From positions 1-64,000 of the forward strand of contig NZ_MDAG01000046.1 in NCBI RefSeq assembly GCF_002876705.1: a stretch of DNA of 64,000 nucleotides. The letters are read 5' to 3'. The position numbers were made by a program, and so were the translations under genes. The stretch comes from Enterovibrio norvegicus_B. GTDB taxonomy: Bacteria > Pseudomonadota > Gammaproteobacteria > Enterobacterales > Vibrionaceae. This document shows, piece by piece, positions 40,741-50,701 of the stretch; position 1 is the stretch's first letter; each line of letters opens with the position of its first letter. Below the pieces are notes generated by a model. The model did no database searches. It was not told where the DNA came from and was given only the letters and a program-made list of their open reading frames with translations.

Positions 40741-41388
40741 ATGACCCTGAAAGGAAAACGCGAAAAGGGACAAGCAGCAACACCGCCTATGGGTGACGCT
40801 GTCAAGGCGGCCATTGAAAAAGCAATGGCGACAATTAAACCTTATTTTGCCCGTGTAACGCCCTATTGGGATGCGTTGCCAAAACCACACCGCATTGGCG
40901 TGTCTGCGCTTGCAGGGCTCCTTGTGGTGCTTTTACTGTGGCCATCCAGTGATGATACCGCTGTGGTGCCAGAAACCACGGCGAATGGTGAGCGTGTTGC
41001 GTTACCGCTGACGTTTGAAAACCAAGACCCTGCTGAAGATGACGGGTTTAACCAAAATGGTTCAGAGGTGGTGTCAACCCAAACGGTGTCACAGCGAAAT
41101 GCCAATACACCACAAAACGTGAATACGGATTGGGTGAATTACGAAGTGGCGCGGGGTGATACCTTGTCGAATATATTCAGACAGCAAGACCTGCCTTTGC
41201 CTGACCTCTACGCAATCTCTTCGATTGAAGGGGATGACAAACCGTTGAGCCGCATTCAGCCTGGGCAGTTGCTGCGCTTTAAGCGTGATAGCCAAGGTGA
41301 ATTAGACATGATCCAGATTGAGGTCTCGAAAGACACGTCGGTGATCTTCTTTCGATTGTCTGATGGTAGTTTTGCGCGTCGTAAATAG
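40741..41388 (+). CDS. oapA: OapA-family LysM-like protein
   Basis: A 215-residue inner-membrane-anchored protein. The ATG at 40741 follows GGGAGAGG closely; an ATG at 40720 is the alternative. A basic cytoplasmic part (1-50) is followed by one transmembrane segment (about 52-68), a polar linker and a C-terminal opacity-associated/LysM-like domain (about 130-215; Y-E-V-A-R-G-D-T-L-S-N-I-F), which binds peptidoglycan in related proteins such as YtfB. This class is linked to cell division or surface changes. Confidence 0.85.
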   Translation: MTLKGKREKGQAATPPMGDAVKAAIEKAMATIKPYFARVTPYWDALPKPHRIGVSALAGLLVVLLLWPSSDDTAVVPETTANGERVALPLTFENQDPAEDDGFNQNGSEVVSTQTVSQRNANTPQNVNTDWVNYEVARGDTLSNIFRQQDLPLPDLYAISSIEGDDKPLSRIQPGQLLRFKRDSQGELDMIQIEVSKDTSVIFFRLSDGSFARRK

Positions 41389-41426
41389 CGGGCAAGTCGC
41401 AACAGCTCACATGGGACGCGAAGAAA

Positions 41427-41458
41427 ATCAGGGCATGAAAATCTTCATGCCCTGATGT
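41427..41458. terminator. Hairpin between oapA and the acetyltransferase gene
   Basis: ATCAGGGCATGA (41427-41438) pairs perfectly with TCATGCCCTGAT (41445-41456). T content after it is low (GTTTG), but the long stem and convergent genes favour a terminator. Confidence 0.7.
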
Positions 41459-41507
41459 TTGTCGGTGAATGCGTTGCGTTCAAGCGCTAAGGGCTGCGCG
41501 GCTGATC

Positions 41508-41972
41508 TTATGCTGGGGTGGTAATGCCTACTCTGCGCATATCAATGTGTGGAATGCCGTCTTCCAAATACTCTTCCGAAATTTCTTCAAAGCCGTGTTG
41601 ACGGTAAAACTTACGTAAATGGTATTGCGCCCCGATGGTTATTGGCGCATTCGGCCACACCTCTTGTGCTTGGCGTAGTGCGTGTTTCACCAGTTCGCTG
41701 CCACAGCCATTTCCGCGTTCTGTATGCGCCGTTACAATGCGCCCTATGCTCATTTCAGGGTAGGTGAGACCTGCCGGTAAGAGGCGGGCGTAGGCGGTCA
41801 TCTTGTCATCTCGATACCCGAGCACATGTCGGGTTTCAGGATGCAGGTCGTGGCCGTCGAGCTCGGGGTATGCACAGTTTTGTTCAACCACGAACACATT
41901 GGTACGTAATCGAAGTAAATCGTACAGCTGCCGCGTAGACAACTGACGAAAGGTCAAGGTTATCCATTGCAT
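41508..41972 (-). CDS. elaA: GNAT acetyltransferase, ElaA-like
   Basis: A 154-residue GCN5-type N-acetyltransferase. The ElaA signature is clear: L-Y-D-L-L-R-L-R-T-x-V-F-V-V-E-Q, the acetyl-CoA loop R-G-N-G-C-G-S-E-L, and F-Y-R-Q-H-G-F-E near the end. The substrate is unknown. Stands alone, convergent with oapA. Confidence 0.9.
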   Translation of the reverse strand: MQWITLTFRQLSTRQLYDLLRLRTNVFVVEQNCAYPELDGHDLHPETRHVLGYRDDKMTAYARLLPAGLTYPEMSIGRIVTAHTERGNGCGSELVKHALRQAQEVWPNAPITIGAQYHLRKFYRQHGFEEISEEYLEDGIPHIDMRRVGITTPA

Positions 41973-42185
41973 GGTTTTATTTTCCTACTAATTATTAAAA
42001 ATCTTGGGCGATAACGCGCTTACCTTTTTTGTTTATAGAGCGCCGTGGTTGTGTATGGAACGTCATGGTTGTCTAGGAAACGTCATGCTCGGGTAAACAA
42101 GAAAGGTAAACACGCCTTTATCTTTATTCGTCTATGTCACCAAAAATTAGTCCATTTCACCCAAAACTGCTTGATAAGATAATAA

Positions 42186-42216
42186 AAAACCGCGGCGTAG
42201 GCCGCGGTTTTTTTGT
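42186..42216. terminator. Intrinsic terminator after cpdB
   Basis: AAACCGCGGC (42187-42196) pairs with GCCGCGGTTT (42201-42210). A T run lies to the right and an A run to the left, so it may serve both cpdB (minus) and any plus-strand transcript. Confidence 0.8.
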
Positions 42217-42267
42217 ACTAAATTCAACAATTTTCACTAATGAAACATTGAATTAACAGGCTGTTAA

Positions 42268-44220
42268 TTATTTCTTTAAATCAATGCGGTATTGGGCAAA
42301 GCCAACATCATCATTGCCGACTTTTTCCATCGGATAATGCCCTTTGGCTTTGATGAACTGTGCCGCTTTGTCGCTTGGCGAGGTTTCAAAAACGACATCG
42401 AGTTTGGCGTCAGTTTTAATCGGCGCGAAGGTCCAGTTGTTGTCGGCCGTTGGTGTGACTTCCCCTTTTTTCTTGGTCACGCTGCTGATGTAGTTTGCTA
42501 CCACAGTGCGGTTTTCATCTGGCGAGGCAAAGGCAATGAAATCGTTGCCTGTTCCTGGGAATTTGCCCAAGTATGCGCGGTAGTTGTTCGCCGCCACCAA
42601 GAAGGGTTGGCTGGTTTGTACAGGCTTGCCGTTAAAGGTCAGCTGTTTGATGCGCTCTGCCTCTGGGTTAACCAGATTACAATCGCTGTCGTAGCGAGCA
42701 GGTTGGGTGACATCGATCTGGTAGTTTACGCCGTCAATGACATCAAAGTTATACGTGCGGAAACCGTCCCAGTTGATCAGCGATTGCTGCGCCGTAGATG
42801 AAGGGTCGATTTGGTTGAATTGCCCGGCGCTGCACTCCAGCCATTCTTTCACTTCTTTACCGGTCACTTTGAGTGTGACCAAGGTGTTCGGGTAAAGATA
42901 AAGGTCTGCGGCGTTACGGAAAGTGAGCTCGCCGGCTTCAACTTCGGTGTAGTTACCGGGATCGTTTTTACGGCCACCGGCTTTAAACGGGGCTGCGGCA
43001 GAAAGAACAGGAATGCCTTCAAGATCCGGATCGCCCTGAATGAAGCGCTCAACGTAATCTTTCTGTGCAAGGTTAACGATCTGAACCGTTGGATCATCCT
43101 GTACGAGCGACAAGAAGCTGTACATTACGTCATTGGCTTGGCCAATTGGCTGGTTGACGAACTCACGGGTGGCATTGTGATCGTGTTCTAGCGCCTTACG
43201 CATTGCAGGATCGGCTTGTGCGATTGATTCGCCATCAAAGATCGGGCGAGATTCAGTTTGTACTGGCGTGACTGCCCAATCATCGCCTTGCTTATCGAGC
43301 TGAAGATCCATGATGCCGACATGGCTACCCCAACGGCCCGGCATGACGGCCGCGACGCCTTTGATGGTGCCTTTTTTGTTGTCGACGCCTTGAATGTCAT
43401 CAAAGCCTTTGCCCGGGAAAACGGCATGAGAGTGACCGAATGCAATGGCATCAATACCTTCAACGTCGGCGAGGTAGTAGACCGAGTTTTCTGCCATGGC
43501 TTTATATTCGTCTTGCGACAAGCCTGAGTGCGGGATGGCAACAATCACGTCTGCGCCCTTGGCTTTCATCTCAGGCACCAGCTTGTCTGCGGTGGCTTTG
43601 ATGTCTTTCGCAATCACTTTACCGTCTAGGTTTTTCTTATCCCACACCATGATTTGTGGTGGCACGAAACCGATATAACCCACTTTCACCAGATGCGCTT
43701 TGCCATCGGTGTCTGTCATGGTGTGTTCTTTGATGATGTAAGGCGTGAAGTAGGATTTGCCCGTATTGGCATCGAAGACATTTGCCGACACGTACGGGAA
43801 GTTTGCGCCCTCAAGGGTACGGTCGAGGAAGTCGAGGCCGTAGTTGAATTCATGGTTGCCAATGTTGCCCACGTCGTAGTTAAGCTGATTCATGGCTTTG
43901 TAAACAGGGTGAATGTCACCTTTTTCCATGCCTTTAGCGGCCATGTAATCGCCCATTGGGCTGCCTTGAATCAGATCTCCGTTATCCACGAGGACACTGT
44001 TTTTCACTTCGTTTTGCGCTTTTTTCACCAAGGTGGCAGTGCGGACCAACCCGATTTTCTCACTTGGCTTGTCTTTGTAGTAATCGTAATCCATCACATT
44101 GGTGTGAATGTCGGTGGTTTCGATGATGCGCAGCTTGATGGTCTCTGCCATCGCTGGGCTTGCCATCACTAGCAGGCCAGATAGAACAGCTATCGAGAGT
44201 GGTCGAGGTGAAAGTGTCAT
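42268..44220 (-). CDS. cpdB: 2',3'-cyclic-nucleotide 2'-phosphodiesterase/3'-nucleotidase CpdB
   Basis: A 650-residue periplasmic bifunctional enzyme that hydrolyses 2',3'-cyclic nucleotides and 3'-nucleotides, letting the cell use external nucleotides. The signal peptide ends at A-M-A (about residue 25). The calcineurin-like metal site shows as T-D-I-H-T, D-N-G-D-L-I-Q-G-S, N-I-G-N-H-E-F-N-Y-G and G-H-S-H; the 5'-nucleotidase C-terminal domain follows. Length matches the family. Its start is upstream of cysG, facing away. Confidence 0.95.
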   Translation of the reverse strand: MTLSPRPLSIAVLSGLLVMASPAMAETIKLRIIETTDIHTNVMDYDYYKDKPSEKIGLVRTATLVKKAQNEVKNSVLVDNGDLIQGSPMGDYMAAKGMEKGDIHPVYKAMNQLNYDVGNIGNHEFNYGLDFLDRTLEGANFPYVSANVFDANTGKSYFTPYIIKEHTMTDTDGKAHLVKVGYIGFVPPQIMVWDKKNLDGKVIAKDIKATADKLVPEMKAKGADVIVAIPHSGLSQDEYKAMAENSVYYLADVEGIDAIAFGHSHAVFPGKGFDDIQGVDNKKGTIKGVAAVMPGRWGSHVGIMDLQLDKQGDDWAVTPVQTESRPIFDGESIAQADPAMRKALEHDHNATREFVNQPIGQANDVMYSFLSLVQDDPTVQIVNLAQKDYVERFIQGDPDLEGIPVLSAAAPFKAGGRKNDPGNYTEVEAGELTFRNAADLYLYPNTLVTLKVTGKEVKEWLECSAGQFNQIDPSSTAQQSLINWDGFRTYNFDVIDGVNYQIDVTQPARYDSDCNLVNPEAERIKQLTFNGKPVQTSQPFLVAANNYRAYLGKFPGTGNDFIAFASPDENRTVVANYISSVTKKKGEVTPTADNNWTFAPIKTDAKLDVVFETSPSDKAAQFIKAKGHYPMEKVGNDDVGFAQYRIDLKK

Positions 44221-44541
44221 GTGTGTCTCCTGAGGATCTACGACAAAGGGGCATTACCTACTTTTTTATGCAAAAAGTGGATGTGGTCATATTGTGCATA
44301 GTAGGCACCGCGATAGGTTACATTTCATCGATTAGTGTGATCTCGATTTTCAATTAATCTCAATGCTGCTCACGCTTTGCGCACTGCGAAGCGTGAAATT
44401 TGTGATCTCATCACATGCCCTGTTTTAGGCTTGAGAAAGGTGTCAAATAACCAAAATGTTATAAAAAATGAAATTTTAGAATTTCAAGTAATATCAGCAA
44501 CTCTTTATAGTGACGTCTAAAGGATTGAAAGGACGCTCACT
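44221..44541. promoter_or_regulatory. Divergent promoter region, cpdB / cysG
   Basis: About 320 AT-rich bases. TATAGTG near 44507-44513, 30 bases before the cysG start, is a candidate -10 for the sulfate operon. CysB sites would be expected but could not be assigned. Confidence 0.35.
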
Positions 44542-45963
44542 ATGGATTACTTGCCGATTTTTGCGAAGCTGGAAGGCCGACCGTGTTTAGTGGTTGGTGG
44601 CGGCGAAGTCGCATGGCGCAAAACGCGCATGCTGATGAAAACCGGCGCAGCGGTTACCGTTGTCTCTCCCGACGCTGATCCTGAAGTGGTCGAAGCGGCA
44701 AAACGTGGTGAGTTGGTTTGGGTGCAAGAAGGCTTCTCGCCTGAGCATTTAAAATCCATGTTCTTGGTGATTGCAGCGACTGATAATCCACTCGTGAATG
44801 AACTGGTGTCGCAAGCGGCAAATGCGCGAAACATTCTTGCCAATGTGGTGGATGACACGCCGAAATGCAGTTTCATTGTTCCTTCTATTGTTGATCGCAG
44901 CCCGATTGTGATTGCGATTTCTTCTGCGGGTAAATCCCCTGTCTTAGCGCGTTTGTTACGCGAAAAACTTGAAACCCTTATTCCTTCTCATGTTGGTCGC
45001 ATGGCAAAGCTTGCCGGCGAGTTTCGTGACACCTTGAAAAAGAAAGTCACCACCCTGAACGGACGCAGAAAGTTCTGGGAAATGGCGTTTGATGGTCGCT
45101 TTAGCTCGCTAGTGGCGGCAGGTGACGAAGACGGTGCCAAAGCCGAGCTGGAAAAACTGACGACGGGTGTGTCGCTACAAGGCGAAGTGGCACTGATTGG
45201 TGCAGGCCCTGGTGACCCAGGCTTGTTGACACTGCGCGCCCTGCAATTGATGCAGCAAGCGGACGTGGTGCTTTATGACTACTTGGTGTCTGACGAAATC
45301 ATGGAGCTTTGCCGTCGTGATGCTGAGCTTATTTGTGTCGGCAAACGTGCAAGCTATCACAGTGTGTCTCAGGAAGAGACCAATGACATGTTGGTGAAGT
45401 ATGCCCAAAAGGGACATCGCGTGGTGCGTTTGAAAGGCGGCGATCCTTTCATGTTTGGTCGTGGTGGTGAAGAACTTCAAGTGCTTCAAGAAGCGGGTGT
45501 GCCATTTCAAGTGGTGCCCGGCATTACCGCCGCTGCAGGCGCAACGGCGTATGCCGGCATTCCTCTTACACATCGCGATCATGCTCAAACGGCGATGTTC
45601 ATTACAGGTCACCTTAAAAAAGAAGACGACAGCTTCCGCTGGTCAACACTGGCGCGTGGTCGTCAAACCTTGGTGATTTATATGGGTTTGATGAAAAGCG
45701 CTCATATTCAAGAGCAATTAATTCAACATGGGCGTGACCCTCAGACGCCCGTTGCAATCATAGAGAACGGAACACGTACCAATCAAAAAATCTATACAGG
45801 TACATTGGGCGAGTTGTCGACGTTGGCCGAAGGTGTGGGATCTCCTGCATTGATTGTTGTCGGCGAAGTTGTACAGCTTGCTGATCAGTTGAACTGGTTT
45901 GGAAAGCAATCCTTCAATACGGCGGGTGATATTCACGCTCCAGCCGTGGTTAATTTAGGCTAA
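44542..45963 (+). CDS. cysG: Siroheme synthase CysG
   Basis: A 473-residue trifunctional enzyme making sirohaem for CysI. The N-terminal half (1-205; V-V-G-G-G-E-V-A-W-R-K and A-T-D) is the precorrin-2 dehydrogenase/ferrochelatase; the C-terminal half (about 213-455; G-A-G-P-G-D-P-G-L-L-T and L-K-G-G-D-P-F-M-F-G-R-G-G-E-E) is uroporphyrinogen III methyltransferase. First gene of an operon with cysD, cysN, a transporter and cysC. Confidence 0.97.
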   Translation: MDYLPIFAKLEGRPCLVVGGGEVAWRKTRMLMKTGAAVTVVSPDADPEVVEAAKRGELVWVQEGFSPEHLKSMFLVIAATDNPLVNELVSQAANARNILANVVDDTPKCSFIVPSIVDRSPIVIAISSAGKSPVLARLLREKLETLIPSHVGRMAKLAGEFRDTLKKKVTTLNGRRKFWEMAFDGRFSSLVAAGDEDGAKAELEKLTTGVSLQGEVALIGAGPGDPGLLTLRALQLMQQADVVLYDYLVSDEIMELCRRDAELICVGKRASYHSVSQEETNDMLVKYAQKGHRVVRLKGGDPFMFGRGGEELQVLQEAGVPFQVVPGITAAAGATAYAGIPLTHRDHAQTAMFITGHLKKEDDSFRWSTLARGRQTLVIYMGLMKSAHIQEQLIQHGRDPQTPVAIIENGTRTNQKIYTGTLGELSTLAEGVGSPALIVVGEVVQLADQLNWFGKQSFNTAGDIHAPAVVNLG

Positions 45964-45977
45964 GGAAATATCAAAGA

Positions 45978-46886
45978 ATGGAAGCCAAGACCCTTACCCA
46001 CCTCAAGCAGCTTGAGGCAGAAAGTATCCATATCATTCGTGAAGTGGCGGCGGAATTTGATAATCCCGTGATGATGTATTCCATCGGGAAAGACAGCTCC
46101 GTGATGCTTCACCTTGCGCGCAAGGCGTTTTATCCGGGCAAAATTCCGTTCCCATTGCTTCACGTTGACACGGATTGGAAATTCAAAGAAATGATTGAGT
46201 TTCGTGATCGTGCCGCGAAAGAACATGGTTTTGAACTGCTGGTTCACCAAAACCCTGAAGGCATCGCAATGGGTTGTAGCCCGTTCGTGCATGGTTCTTC
46301 AAAGCACACTGACATCATGAAAACCCAAGGTCTGAAGCAAGCGCTCGACAAATATGGGTTTGATGCAGCATTCGGCGGTGCACGTCGTGACGAAGAAAAG
46401 AGCCGTGCAAAAGAGCGCGTTTATAGCTTCCGCGATAAGAACCACCGTTGGGATCCGAAAAACCAACGTCCTGAACTTTGGCACACCTACAACGGCCAAG
46501 TGAACAAAGGCGAAAGCATCCGTGTTTTCCCTCTGTCGAACTGGACCGAGCTTGATATCTGGCAATACATCTACCTAGAAGGCATCGACATTGTGCCGCT
46601 GTATTTGTCAGAAATTCGCCCAGTGGTCGAGCGTGACGGCATGCTGATCATGGTCGATGACGACCGCATGGAATTGCGCGAAGGCGAGAAAGTTGAATAC
46701 AAGAGTGTGCGTTTTAGAACACTTGGCTGTTATCCACTGACGGGTGCGGTTGAATCCACGGCAGATACCTTGCCGGGCATCATTGAAGAAATGCTGGTGG
46801 CGACCTCAAGTGAGCGCCAAGGCCGCGCCATTGACCACGACCAGTCCGGCTCAATGGAATTGAAGAAACGTCAGGGATATTTCTAA
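45978..46886 (+). CDS. cysD: Sulfate adenylyltransferase subunit 2 CysD
   Basis: A 302-residue subunit of ATP sulfurylase, which makes adenosine phosphosulfate with CysN. The PP-loop S-I-G-K-D-S-S-V-M, the G-G-A-R-R-D-E-E-K-S-R-A-K-E-R motif and P-L-S-N-W-T-E-L-D-I-W are present. AAGGAAA precedes the ATG; it lies between cysG and cysN with short gaps. Confidence 0.97.
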   Translation: MEAKTLTHLKQLEAESIHIIREVAAEFDNPVMMYSIGKDSSVMLHLARKAFYPGKIPFPLLHVDTDWKFKEMIEFRDRAAKEHGFELLVHQNPEGIAMGCSPFVHGSSKHTDIMKTQGLKQALDKYGFDAAFGGARRDEEKSRAKERVYSFRDKNHRWDPKNQRPELWHTYNGQVNKGESIRVFPLSNWTELDIWQYIYLEGIDIVPLYLSEIRPVVERDGMLIMVDDDRMELREGEKVEYKSVRFRTLGCYPLTGAVESTADTLPGIIEEMLVATSSERQGRAIDHDQSGSMELKKRQGYF

Positions 46887-46896
46887 GGGATTAAGC

Positions 46897-48330
46897 ATGA
46901 ACAGCGTAATTGAACAACAAGTTGCCGAGCTAGGCATTGAAGCGTATCTGGATCAGCATCAGCATAAATCCCTGTTGCGTTTCCTAACCTGTGGTTCGGT
47001 GGATGATGGTAAAAGTACCCTTATCGGCCGCTTGCTCCACGATTCACACCAGATTTATGAAGATCAACTTGCGGCAATCCATTCCGACAGTCAAAAAGTC
47101 GGTACGACGGGCGAGAAACCCGATCTGGCATTGCTGGTTGATGGCCTGCAAGCAGAGCGCGAGCAAGGGATCACGATCGACGTTGCGTATCGTTACTTCT
47201 CAACGCGTCCACGTAAATTCATTATTGCTGATACCCCAGGGCATGAGCAGTACACCCGTAACATGGCAACCGGTGCATCGACCTGTGATCTGGCGGTGAT
47301 CTTGATTGATGCGCGTAAAGGCGTGTTGGATCAGACCCGTCGTCATTCCTACATCGCGAGCCAACTGGGTATTCGCCAGTTCATTGTTGCGGTGAACAAA
47401 ATGGATTTGGTGGGCTTTGAAGAGTCACGCTTTGAAGAAATCAAAGCGGAGTACTTGGAGTTTGCTAAGAAGCTGAACCGTAACATCAATATTCAGCTTG
47501 TGCCTTTGTCTGCCCTTGAAGGCGACAACGTGGTTGAGCGCAGCGCGCAATCTCCATGGTATGAAGGCGATACGCTTCTGACCATGTTGGAAACCGTGGA
47601 CGTAAGCAGCGACAAAGATAAAGGTCCGTTCCGTCTGCCTGTGCAGTATGTGAACCGTCCAAACCTCGATTTCCGTGGCTTCTCAGGCACGATTGCTGGT
47701 GGTTCTATTCGTCCTGGTGATGAAGTGAAAGTATTGCCATCAGGCAAAACCTCAACGGTTGATCGCATCGTTACTTTCGATGGTGACCTTGAATTTGCCC
47801 ATGCAGGTCAAGCGGTGACCATCACATTGAAAGATGAGATTGATTGCAGCCGCGGCGATTTGATTGTCCCTGTTGCTGAAACGCACAAAGCGACCAGCAA
47901 ACTGGCGGCAAGCATTGTGTGGATGGATGAATCTCCGTTAGAAATTGGTCGTCAATATGACATCAAAGTGGCGGGCAAGAAAACCGTGGGTTCGGTGAGC
48001 AAAATCCGCCACCAAGTCGACATCAATTCGCTGGATACTTTTAACACTGACAGCCTTGCCCTTAACGGCATTGCAGAGTGTGAAGTGGAACTGACGGAGT
48101 CTGTGTCACTCGATCTGTATCAAGAGTGCGCGGATACTGGTGGCTTCATCGTGATCGATCGTCTGACGAACGTTACTGTGGGCGCGGGCATGATCAGTGA
48201 GCTACTTGATGATCAAGCATCGGCTGTTCAAGGTACTGACATCTCGGCGTTTGAAGTTGAGTTCAATGCGCTGGTTCGTAAGCATTTCCCACATTGGAAT
48301 GCGCGCGATATCAGTAAGTTGTTGGGGTAA
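46897..48330 (+). CDS. cysN: Sulfate adenylyltransferase subunit 1 CysN
   Basis: A 477-residue EF-Tu-like GTPase that drives APS synthesis with CysD. G-motifs: G-S-V-D-D-G-K-S-T (P-loop, about 34-42), D-T-P-G-H-E (G3) and N-K-M-D (G4), followed by two beta-barrel domains. There is no fused APS kinase; CysC is encoded separately at 50081. Confidence 0.97.
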   Translation: MNSVIEQQVAELGIEAYLDQHQHKSLLRFLTCGSVDDGKSTLIGRLLHDSHQIYEDQLAAIHSDSQKVGTTGEKPDLALLVDGLQAEREQGITIDVAYRYFSTRPRKFIIADTPGHEQYTRNMATGASTCDLAVILIDARKGVLDQTRRHSYIASQLGIRQFIVAVNKMDLVGFEESRFEEIKAEYLEFAKKLNRNINIQLVPLSALEGDNVVERSAQSPWYEGDTLLTMLETVDVSSDKDKGPFRLPVQYVNRPNLDFRGFSGTIAGGSIRPGDEVKVLPSGKTSTVDRIVTFDGDLEFAHAGQAVTITLKDEIDCSRGDLIVPVAETHKATSKLAASIVWMDESPLEIGRQYDIKVAGKKTVGSVSKIRHQVDINSLDTFNTDSLALNGIAECEVELTESVSLDLYQECADTGGFIVIDRLTNVTVGAGMISELLDDQASAVQGTDISAFEVEFNALVRKHFPHWNARDISKLLG

Positions 48331-48335
48331 TTCCC

Positions 48336-50063
48336 ATGAGCTGGGATCAGTCTCTGGTATCAGGTCTGTTGCTGGCTATTGTGGCAGGGTTGGTGTTTAC
48401 CAAAATCAAACCTGCCATTTTATTCGCTGGTGCAGCATTCATTGCGTTTCAATCTGGACTGGTGAAAATCGAGGCATTAGCAGGGAACTTCACCAACAGC
48501 TCCCTGCTGACCTTGGTATTGCTTATTCTTTCTTCCGCCGCGCTTGAGAAAACGCGCCTCGTGAGTTGGGTGAGTGGACAACTTGCCAGTGGTCGACTGG
48601 GCACTGTTGTGGCTAAGCTTGGGCTTTCTACGGCAGTACTGAGCTCTTTTACCAACAATACGGCGGTTGTCGTGTCCTTGATTGGCGCTGTAAAACGAAA
48701 TCGTCGCCATGCGCCGTCGCGTCTTCTTATCCCCCTGTCGTACGCGGCGATTCTTGGCGGCACCCTTACGCTTATCGGTACCTCTACCAACCTCATCATC
48801 AATAGCTTTGTGGAAAGCGCAGGGCTACCTAGTCTCGGTTTCTTTGCACCTTCCGCCATTGGCCTTGCCGTTCTCGCGGGCGGCTTGCTCGTGCTTATCC
48901 CATTTTGTTATCTATTGCCTGACTATGATGACCAAAGTGAAGATGATTTGCCGTATGTGTTGGAAGCGGCGATAGAACCTGGCTCGCCACTTGCTGGTCG
49001 AACCGTATCAGACAATGACCTTCGTGCACTGCGTCGTTTGTATTTGGCGGAAGTGGTACGCGATGGTGAATTGATTGCGCCAGTTTGCCCAGACATGGTG
49101 CTAAAAGAAGGCGATAAACTGCAGTTTTGTGGTGACGTAGAAAGTGTCGCGACCTTGCAAGAAATTGAAGGGTTGGCGCTCTTTGGTCAGCACCACATCA
49201 ATGGACAGAATCTGTTGGAAGTGGTGGTTAGCCACAGTGCTTCGATTTTAGGAAAAACCCTTAAAGAAGCAAAATTCCGTGAAAATTTTGATGCTGTGGT
49301 GGTCGCAATTCGCCGCGGACATGAGAAGCTTGAAGGTGGGCTAGGCAACATCACATTGCTTGCTGGTGACACCTTGGTGATTGTGCCAGGTAAAGGTTTT
49401 GTGGCTCAGAAAAAACAACTCGAACGTGAATTCGTGTTGGTGAATGGCCTTGATTCAAGTGCGCGCCTTGATGGTGCCATGAGTGCTTGGGTGCTAGCAG
49501 GCTTTGCCACTGTCATCGGTTCTGCGCTGTTGGAATGGGTACCTTTGCTTAATGGACTTGCGGCATACTTGATGGTGTTACTGCTCACGGGTGTGGTCAA
49601 TTTAGGCGAGGTACAACGCCGTTTTCCTGCTGAAATTGTCGTGATTGTTGGCAGTGCCTTGAGTTTGGCGCAGTTGATGATTGAAACAGGTATGTCAGCC
49701 CGAATGGGCGATTTGTTTATCTATTTATTTAATGGTTGGGGTGTCTATGGCGCATTAATTGCGACCTATCTCCTCACCTTAGTGCTGACGGAACTTGTTA
49801 CCAATAACGCCGCCGCAGCACTGGCATTTCCGATCGGTTATAGCTTGGCATTAGGCTATGGCGTGGATCCGATGCCTTTTATCATGGCGGTATTATTTGG
49901 TGCGAGCGCGAGCTTTATTTCGCCATATGGTTACCAAACGAATCTTCTGGTCTACAGTGTGGGTAATTATCAACTGACTGATTACCTTCGCATTGGCTTG
50001 CCGTTGTCGTTGGTGTATTCCGCGTTGGTGCTGGGATTGATCCCCGTCTTTTTTCCATTTTGA
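48336..50063 (+). CDS. SLC13-family (DASS) transporter with two TrkA-C domains, probable sulfate uptake
   Basis: A 575-residue membrane protein. N-terminal helices (1-190) with the S-F-T-N-N-T-A-V motif, then two TrkA-C/RCK_C domains (about 205-285 and 290-370), then further helices (375-575) with the mirrored T-N-N-A-A-A motif. This architecture is typical of the sodium/sulfate symporters found in cysDN-cysC operons of Vibrio. It starts 5 bases after cysN. Sulfate import is inferred from operon position. Confidence 0.85.
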   Translation: MSWDQSLVSGLLLAIVAGLVFTKIKPAILFAGAAFIAFQSGLVKIEALAGNFTNSSLLTLVLLILSSAALEKTRLVSWVSGQLASGRLGTVVAKLGLSTAVLSSFTNNTAVVVSLIGAVKRNRRHAPSRLLIPLSYAAILGGTLTLIGTSTNLIINSFVESAGLPSLGFFAPSAIGLAVLAGGLLVLIPFCYLLPDYDDQSEDDLPYVLEAAIEPGSPLAGRTVSDNDLRALRRLYLAEVVRDGELIAPVCPDMVLKEGDKLQFCGDVESVATLQEIEGLALFGQHHINGQNLLEVVVSHSASILGKTLKEAKFRENFDAVVVAIRRGHEKLEGGLGNITLLAGDTLVIVPGKGFVAQKKQLEREFVLVNGLDSSARLDGAMSAWVLAGFATVIGSALLEWVPLLNGLAAYLMVLLLTGVVNLGEVQRRFPAEIVVIVGSALSLAQLMIETGMSARMGDLFIYLFNGWGVYGALIATYLLTLVLTELVTNNAAAALAFPIGYSLALGYGVDPMPFIMAVLFGASASFISPYGYQTNLLVYSVGNYQLTDYLRIGLPLSLVYSALVLGLIPVFFPF

Positions 50064-50080
50064 TTTACAAGGATTGAGTT

Positions 50081-50701
50081 ATGAGTGCAGCGGATACGCC
50101 GCATCCGGATGAGAACGTGGTTTGGCACAAGCATGCCGTTGACAAGCAGTTCCGTTCTGAACAGAAAAAACAAAAGCCAGCTTTGCTGTGGTTTACAGGG
50201 TTGTCGGGTTCTGGCAAGTCGACCGTTGCGGGTGCGCTAGAGAACAAACTCGCTGAGTTAGGTCATCATACGTATTTGCTTGATGGTGACAATGTTCGCC
50301 ATGGTCTTTGTCGCGATCTGGGGTTTTCTGACCAAGACCGTCGTGAAAATATTCGCCGTGTGGGCGAAGTGGCAAAGTTGATGAGCGACGCGGGATTGAT
50401 CGTCCTGTCTGCTTTCATTTCACCGTTTCGTGAAGAGCGCCAATTGGTGCGTGAACTTCTGCCTGACGGTGAGTTTTTCGAAGTGTATGTGGATACACCG
50501 CTTGAGGTGTGTGAATCTCGCGATCCTAAAGGGCTATACAAGAAAGCCCGTGCAGGAGAGATCAAGGCGTTCACTGGGATCAGCTCTGCCTATGAAGCGC
50601 CAGAGCAACCCGAGATCCACTTGCACACCGATCAGCACAGCGTTGATGCGTTGGTTGATCAGTGTGTGGAGCAACTGCGCAAAGCGGGTGTGATCGGCTG
50701 A
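50081..50701 (+). CDS. cysC: Adenylylsulfate kinase CysC
   Basis: A 206-residue kinase that phosphorylates APS to PAPS, the substrate of CysH. The P-loop G-L-S-G-S-G-K-S-T (about 46-54), D-G-D-N-V-R-H-G-L and the F-I-S-P-F motif are intact. AAGGATTGAG precedes the ATG. Last gene of the cysG-cysC operon; the next gene is convergent and one base from its stop. Confidence 0.97.
   Translation: MSAADTPHPDENVVWHKHAVDKQFRSEQKKQKPALLWFTGLSGSGKSTVAGALENKLAELGHHTYLLDGDNVRHGLCRDLGFSDQDRRENIRRVGEVAKLMSDAGLIVLSAFISPFREERQLVRELLPDGEFFEVYVDTPLEVCESRDPKGLYKKARAGEIKAFTGISSAYEAPEQPEIHLHTDQHSVDALVDQCVEQLRKAGVIG

Noticed and set aside
44268..44357. 29-codon hydrophobic open frame before cysG
   Set aside because: No ribosome binding site at a usable distance and it lies in the promoter region of cpdB and cysG; unlike the peptide at 51762 it has no terminator.
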